From Prevotellaceae bacterium (GTDB lineage: Bacteria > Bacteroidota > Bacteroidia > Bacteroidales > UBA932): 9,696 nucleotides of DNA. The notes under the pieces are model-generated. The model was not told the origin of the DNA, ran no database searches, and was given only the letters and a program-made list of their open reading frames with translations. The stretch lies in NCBI GenBank assembly GCA_031289895.1, contig JAITOP010000078.1:1-9696 (forward strand), read 5' to 3'. Made by a program: the position numbers and the translations under genes. Shown piece after piece: positions 6,436-9,696 of this stretch; position 1 is the stretch's first letter; every line of letters starts with the position of its first letter.

Positions 6436-7833
6436 TTATAATGTAATAGGTTTAAATTTAGGTACAAGTGATTTCATTATGCACCAAGCCACTAAATATG
6501 CAATGGCGCAGAACGAAAATACAATGGTATAGCCTGTTTCGATGTGTCCAATGCCTTCATAATGGTCGAACAATGCACCGGCGGCTTTCGATACTATCAC
6601 GCCGCTCAAACCGCCTGCCATCGTGCCAATTCCAACAATAGATGCAACTGCCTTTGTCGGAAACATATCCGATACTGTTGTGTAAATATTTGCCGACCAA
6701 GCCTGATGAGCAGAACATCCAATGCCAATAAGTATTATCGGTATCCACATCGAAATGTAACCCATTGGTTGAGCCAGCAATACAAGCAGCGGAATAGCAG
6801 CAATGACTAACATAGCTTTCATGCGTGCCTTGTATGGTTCAAATCCTTTTGAGATGAAATATGCAGGAAACCATCCTCCGCAAATACTTCCTACCATAGT
6901 CATACTGTAAAGTACGGTTAAGGGTAATGTGATTTGAGGTCCTTCAAGATTATATTGATTTTTAAGATATGCAGGAAGCCAAAACAGAAAAAACCACCAT
7001 ACGCCGTCGGTCATAAATTTTCCAAAGAAAAACGACCATGTTTGTCGGTATGAAAGCAGTTTAACCCACGAAGTTTTTTCTTTTTCATCCTCCTCTGTTT
7101 CAGGTTTTTCAGATATTATATTTTCACTGCAAATATAGTCGTATTCGGCTTGATTGATTCTTCCTTTTGTCAACATTTTTTTTGGAGAATTGTAAAACAA
7201 CATCCAAAACAGAATCCACAAAAAGCCAATACAGCCAACGATTACAAAAGCAGTCTGCCATCCAAATTCTGAAGCAATCCAAGGAACTGTTAACGGTGCA
7301 ACTATTGCTCCTATATTTGCGCCCGAATTAAATATGCCTGTTGCCAGCGAACGTTCCTTGCGTGGAAACCATTCTGCTATTGTTTTAACGGCAGCAGGAA
7401 AATTGCCCGCCTCGCCAACAGCAAGCACTATTCTACCAACCATAAAACCTACAACCGAAACAGGAAGTACAATTCCTACAACCGACAACACAGGCGAAAC
7501 AGCATCGCCAATACCAATGGCAAAAGCATGTATTATTGCAGCAAACGACCAAATGGAAATAGCCCACGCATAGCCTTTTCGAGTGCCAATCCAGTCGATA
7601 AATCTGCCTGCAAAAAGAACCGCAATAGCATAACAAAACTGAAAGGCAGCGGCAATATCGGCATAGTTGCTGTTTGTCCAACCGTATTTTTCGGAAAGCA
7701 TAGGTTGCAGAATACTAAGCACTTGCCTGTCGAGATAATTAATTGTAGTTGCAAAGAAAAGCAATCCGCATATCGTCCAACGGTATTTTCCTATTTTTTC
7801 GTTTATACTATTAAATTTGTTCATATTATTCAT
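6436..7833 (-). CDS. exuT: Hexuronate (glucuronate/galacturonate) transporter, ExuT-like MFS
   Basis: A 465-residue major facilitator protein of the anion:cation symporter family, the group that holds E. coli ExuT. It has about 12 membrane segments. Visible motifs are ATTINYLDRQVLS (28-40) in helix 1, GRFIDWIGTRKGY (76-88) in loop 2-3, GEAGNFPAAVKTIAEWFP (140-157) with RKERSLATGIFNSG following, and SAHQAWSANIYTTVSDMFP (374-392). An acidic/lysine-rich stretch (about 242-253) is the central cytoplasmic loop. Hexuronate specificity is inferred from family resemblance and from its place 20 bp after KDPG aldolase. Other sugar acids (gluconate, tartrate-type) are possible. The first ATG is used here; a second, three codons on (7824), is an alternative. 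Four in-phase heptads directly precede the first ATG. Confidence 0.86.
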   Translation of the reverse strand: MNNMNKFNSINEKIGKYRWTICGLLFFATTINYLDRQVLSILQPMLSEKYGWTNSNYADIAAAFQFCYAIAVLFAGRFIDWIGTRKGYAWAISIWSFAAIIHAFAIGIGDAVSPVLSVVGIVLPVSVVGFMVGRIVLAVGEAGNFPAAVKTIAEWFPRKERSLATGIFNSGANIGAIVAPLTVPWIASEFGWQTAFVIVGCIGFLWILFWMLFYNSPKKMLTKGRINQAEYDYICSENIISEKPETEEDEKEKTSWVKLLSYRQTWSFFFGKFMTDGVWWFFLFWLPAYLKNQYNLEGPQITLPLTVLYSMTMVGSICGGWFPAYFISKGFEPYKARMKAMLVIAAIPLLVLLAQPMGYISMWIPIILIGIGCSAHQAWSANIYTTVSDMFPTKAVASIVGIGTMAGGLSGVIVSKAAGALFDHYEGIGHIETGYTIVFSFCAIAYLVAWCIMKSLVPKFKPITL

Positions 7834-7860
7834 TAATTTTTAATTATTAATTATTAATTG
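7834..7860. repeat. Heptad repeat TAATTAT at the kdgA-exuT junction
   Basis: In-phase units TAATTTT, TAATTAT, TAATTAT and a partial fourth run from directly before the exuT ATG into the end of kdgA, whose stop codon (7854-7856) falls inside the array. On the mRNA this is an A/U-only leader, which may serve as an unstructured ribosome landing zone. Confidence 0.7.
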
Positions 7861-8525
7861 ATTTTCAGTTTTTTAGTAATTTCCAATACATCTTTACATG
7901 ATGTTGTGATTTTTTCCCATTCATTTGCCGTTATCACTTCTTTTGGAAACAGATTTGAGCCTATTCCAACGCAGGTAACTCCTGCATCAAACCATGTTTT
8001 AAGATTGGTTTCTTCGGGTTTTACGCCGCCTGTTACCATTAACATTGTCCATGGCATAGGGGCTTTCAGTGCTTTTACAAAATTTGCGCCTAACACATCG
8101 CCCGGAAATATTTTGCACAAATCGCATCCCATTTCCTGCGCAAATCCTATTTCAGATACCGAGCCGCAACCGGGTATGTAAGGTATTAAACGCCTGTTTG
8201 CAACTTTCACAATATCAGGATTAAATAAAGGACTTACAATAAAATTTGCGCCCAACTGAATATAAATTGCTGCCGTTGGAGCATCAATCACAGAGCCTAT
8301 ACCGAGAATTAATTCGGGACATTCTTTTGCTGTAAATTTGCTTAATTCGCTAAATATTTCATGTGCAAATTCGCCTCTGTTGGTAAATTCAAAAACTCTT
8401 ATTCCGCCTTCATAACAGGCTTTTACCACATTTTTTGCAACATCAATATCGGAATGGTAAAAAACAGGAACTATTCCGCTCGAAGACATCGCCTCTAAAA
8501 CTTGTATCTTATTAAATTTTGACAT
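7854..8525 (-). CDS. eda: KDPG aldolase (2-dehydro-3-deoxy-phosphogluconate aldolase)
   Basis: Class I, Schiff-base aldolase that cleaves 2-keto-3-deoxy-6-phosphogluconate to pyruvate and glyceraldehyde 3-phosphate; many family members also cleave 4-hydroxy-2-oxoglutarate. The 223-residue length is typical of this TIM-barrel family. Active-site residues are visible: Glu46 and Arg50 in VFEFTNRG, the GIGSVI loop (75-80), VSPLFNP (97-103), IPGCGSVSE (117-125), the Schiff-base Lys138 in CKIFPGD, and the phosphate-binding TGGV (165-168). The gene takes the product of the KdgK kinase encoded upstream and is followed 20 bp later by exuT. Element C lies about 70 bp upstream of its start, between it and kdgK. 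Confidence 0.94.
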   Translation of the reverse strand: MSKFNKIQVLEAMSSSGIVPVFYHSDIDVAKNVVKACYEGGIRVFEFTNRGEFAHEIFSELSKFTAKECPELILGIGSVIDAPTAAIYIQLGANFIVSPLFNPDIVKVANRRLIPYIPGCGSVSEIGFAQEMGCDLCKIFPGDVLGANFVKALKAPMPWTMLMVTGGVKPEETNLKTWFDAGVTCVGIGSNLFPKEVITANEWEKITTSCKDVLEITKKLKIN

Positions 8526-8596
8526 AATATTTGATTTAAGTATTTTAAAATTTAATTCATTTATTCTTTAATTCATTTAAAAATTTCATTATTTAG

Positions 8597-8810
8597 TAAC
8601 AAAAAATAAATAAAAATAAAAGATAGTTTTTTTCAAAAGTGCAAGCCGTTAGGTTTGCTTCGGTTGGTAGAAAAATTAAACACCTTTTGTATCGCAAGCC
8701 GTAGGTTTGCAACCTTTGCTTTTGTTGGTGGCGTTGTATTATCATTTCTACCGAGCAATAATCCCTAACGGGTTTTTTTTGTCATCTTTTATAAATGTTT
8801 ATTTTCATCA
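8597..8810. mobile_element. Structured repeat element C, intact copy between kdgK and kdgA
   Basis: Uninterrupted member of the family, about 214 bp. It begins TAACAAAAAATAAATAA and ends TTTATTTTCATCA (8798-8810). Hairpins are GCAAGCC-GTTA-GGTTTGC (8641-8658) and GCAAGCC-GTA-GGTTTGC (8694-8710), followed by ATCCC-TAAC-GGGTT and a run of eight T (about 8761-8780). A central stem GGTAGAAA (8666-8673) pairs with TTTCTACC (8745-8752). The inner arm ATAAAAGAT near 8618 has an inverted partner near 8785. It has the same orientation as A and B. It encodes no protein. Confidence 0.78.
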
Positions 8811-8833
8811 TTAATTCATTTGTTCGTTATTGT

Positions 8834-8868
8834 TAATTTTTAATTCTTAATTCTTAATTCTTAATTTT
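8834..8868. repeat. Heptad repeat TAATTCT
   Basis: Five in-phase 7-bp units: TAATTTT, three exact TAATTCT copies (8841-8861), then TAATTTT. It lies just right of element C in the kdgK-kdgA spacer. Confidence 0.8.
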
Positions 8869-8983
8869 ATATTTATTCTTGTTATTTGCCTTTTTTCATA
8901 TATCAAGTTCCTCAAAATTTTTAACTAACATCATATTTTTTAATTATTAAACTGTTAATTTTCAAATTTTTAAAATCTTAAAA

Positions 8984-9696
8984 TTATCTCACAACTCTCC
9001 CACTTCCATCACCTTTCATAAGTTGTTCAACTTCGGCTGTTGTAACTAAATTGAAATCTCCGTAAATTGTGTGTTTCAACGCCGAAGATGCAACCGCAAA
9101 ATCAAGAGCCGACTGATTGTTATCGGTGTATGTAAGCAATCCGTAAATTAAACCGCCCATGAAAGAATCGCCACCGCCAACACGGTCAACAATATGCGTA
9201 ATATCATATCGCTGTGATTGATAAAATTTATTTCCATCGTACAAACAGCCGCCCCACGTGTTGTGATTTGCATTTATTGAGCCGCGAAGAGTTATAATAA
9301 TTTTTTTTGCACGCGAAAATTTATTCATTAATTGTCGGCACACCGATTCAAATTCGCTAACATCTACATCTCCATTTGTTTGCGATACATCAAATCCTTC
9401 GGGTTTTATTCCGAATACTTTTTCGGCATCTTCTTCGTTGCCTAAAATAATATCGCAGCAATCAACCAACGCGGGCATGATTTCGGATGCTTTTTTGCCG
9501 TATTTCCAAAGATTTTTACGATAATTCAAATCGCATGAAACCGTTATGCCCATTTCGTTTGCCGTTTTTATAGCCTCAAAACAAACATCTGCTGCGCCTT
9601 GCGAAATAGCGGGTGTAATTCCTGTCCAATGAAACCATTGTGCATCTTTAAAAACTTCCCGCCAATTAATCATTCCCGATTGTATTTCGGCAATTG
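8984..9696 (-). CDS. kdgK: 2-keto-3-deoxygluconate kinase, PfkB family (5' end outside window)
   Basis: Phosphorylates 2-keto-3-deoxygluconate to KDPG, the substrate of the aldolase that follows. About 237 C-terminal residues are visible. The frame stays open through the window edge (codons for I-A-E-I-Q-S-G precede the first internal Met at 9673), so that Met is not the start and roughly 100 N-terminal residues are missing. Recognisable parts are FHWTGITPAISQGAA just inside the edge, CDLNYRKNLW, the adenine-site region IILGNEEDAEKVFG, IIITLRGS, and the PfkB signature DRVGGGDSFMGG with its catalytic Asp in a GGGD rather than GAGD context, a common variant in Bacteroidetes homologues. KDG kinase is favoured over fructokinase or ribokinase by overall resemblance and by the KDPG aldolase and hexuronate carrier next to it. 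Confidence 0.9.
   Translation of the reverse strand, partial: IAEIQSGMINWREVFKDAQWFHWTGITPAISQGAADVCFEAIKTANEMGITVSCDLNYRKNLWKYGKKASEIMPALVDCCDIILGNEEDAEKVFGIKPEGFDVSQTNGDVDVSEFESVCRQLMNKFSRAKKIIITLRGSINANHNTWGGCLYDGNKFYQSQRYDITHIVDRVGGGDSFMGGLIYGLLTYTDNNQSALDFAVASSALKHTIYGDFNLVTTAEVEQLMKGDGSGRVVR

Larger units (their letters stand above)
8526..8983. other. 458-bp kdgK-kdgA spacer
   Basis: Apart from element C and a heptad repeat (8834-8868) this gap is AT-rich. No open frame looks coding and no clear terminator follows the kdgK stop. I cannot place a promoter: in the minus direction the left end of element C gives TATTTTTTG, one base too long for the Bacteroidetes -7 box TAnnTTTG. Confidence 0.5.

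Noticed and set aside
8984..9673. Internal Met at 9673 as the kdgK start
   Set aside because: The frame stays open to the window edge, and PfkB kinases need the missing N-terminal sugar-binding part.

Overview
The window comes from an AT-rich genome and carries seven protein genes, all on the minus strand. The proteins, the A-rich leaders with little Shine-Dalgarno signal and the low-GC codon choice point to Bacteroidetes, most likely a Bacteroidales-type carbohydrate degrader. This is inferred from recognising the sequences, not from a search. The cluster imports and catabolises sugars.

In transcription order (right to left) the genes are: 2-keto-3-deoxygluconate kinase kdgK (its 5' end lies outside the window), a spacer with a structured repeat (element C), KDPG aldolase eda/kdgA, an ExuT-like hexuronate transporter, xylulokinase xylB, xylose isomerase xylA, a 696-bp spacer (2855-3550) mostly filled with nested repeats (element A, a CCCCTAAAGGGG palindrome and element B), aldose 1-epimerase galM, and a XylE-type sugar/H+ symporter. 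An intrinsic terminator at 325-361 ends the run. Spacings of 20, 31, 64 and 3 bp make kdgA-exuT-xylB-xylA and galM-xylE two tight blocks. The two large gaps are where the repeats sit.

The genes form two converging routes. XylE imports xylose, GalM interconverts its anomers, XylA makes xylulose and XylB makes xylulose 5-phosphate for the pentose phosphate pathway. The ExuT-like carrier imports hexuronates. After steps not encoded here they become 2-keto-3-deoxygluconate, which KdgK phosphorylates and KDPG aldolase splits to pyruvate and glyceraldehyde 3-phosphate. Xylose and (methyl)glucuronate are the two main products of glucuronoxylan, so the cluster looks like the cytoplasmic end of glucuronoxylan use.

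The proteins are ordinary members of known families. The non-coding DNA is the less expected part. Three related palindromic elements (2998-3550, 3324-3516, 8597-8810) share A/T-rich terminal inverted repeats and hairpins with GTTA/TAAC loops, and their central stem keeps pairing through several compensatory base changes. They resemble non-autonomous, REP/BIME-like mobile elements, and one is nested inside another. I see no new defence, CRISPR or biosynthetic system. The rest of the non-coding DNA (1-324, 2855-2997, 8814-8983) is AT-rich with short tandem repeats and palindromes and no credible gene.
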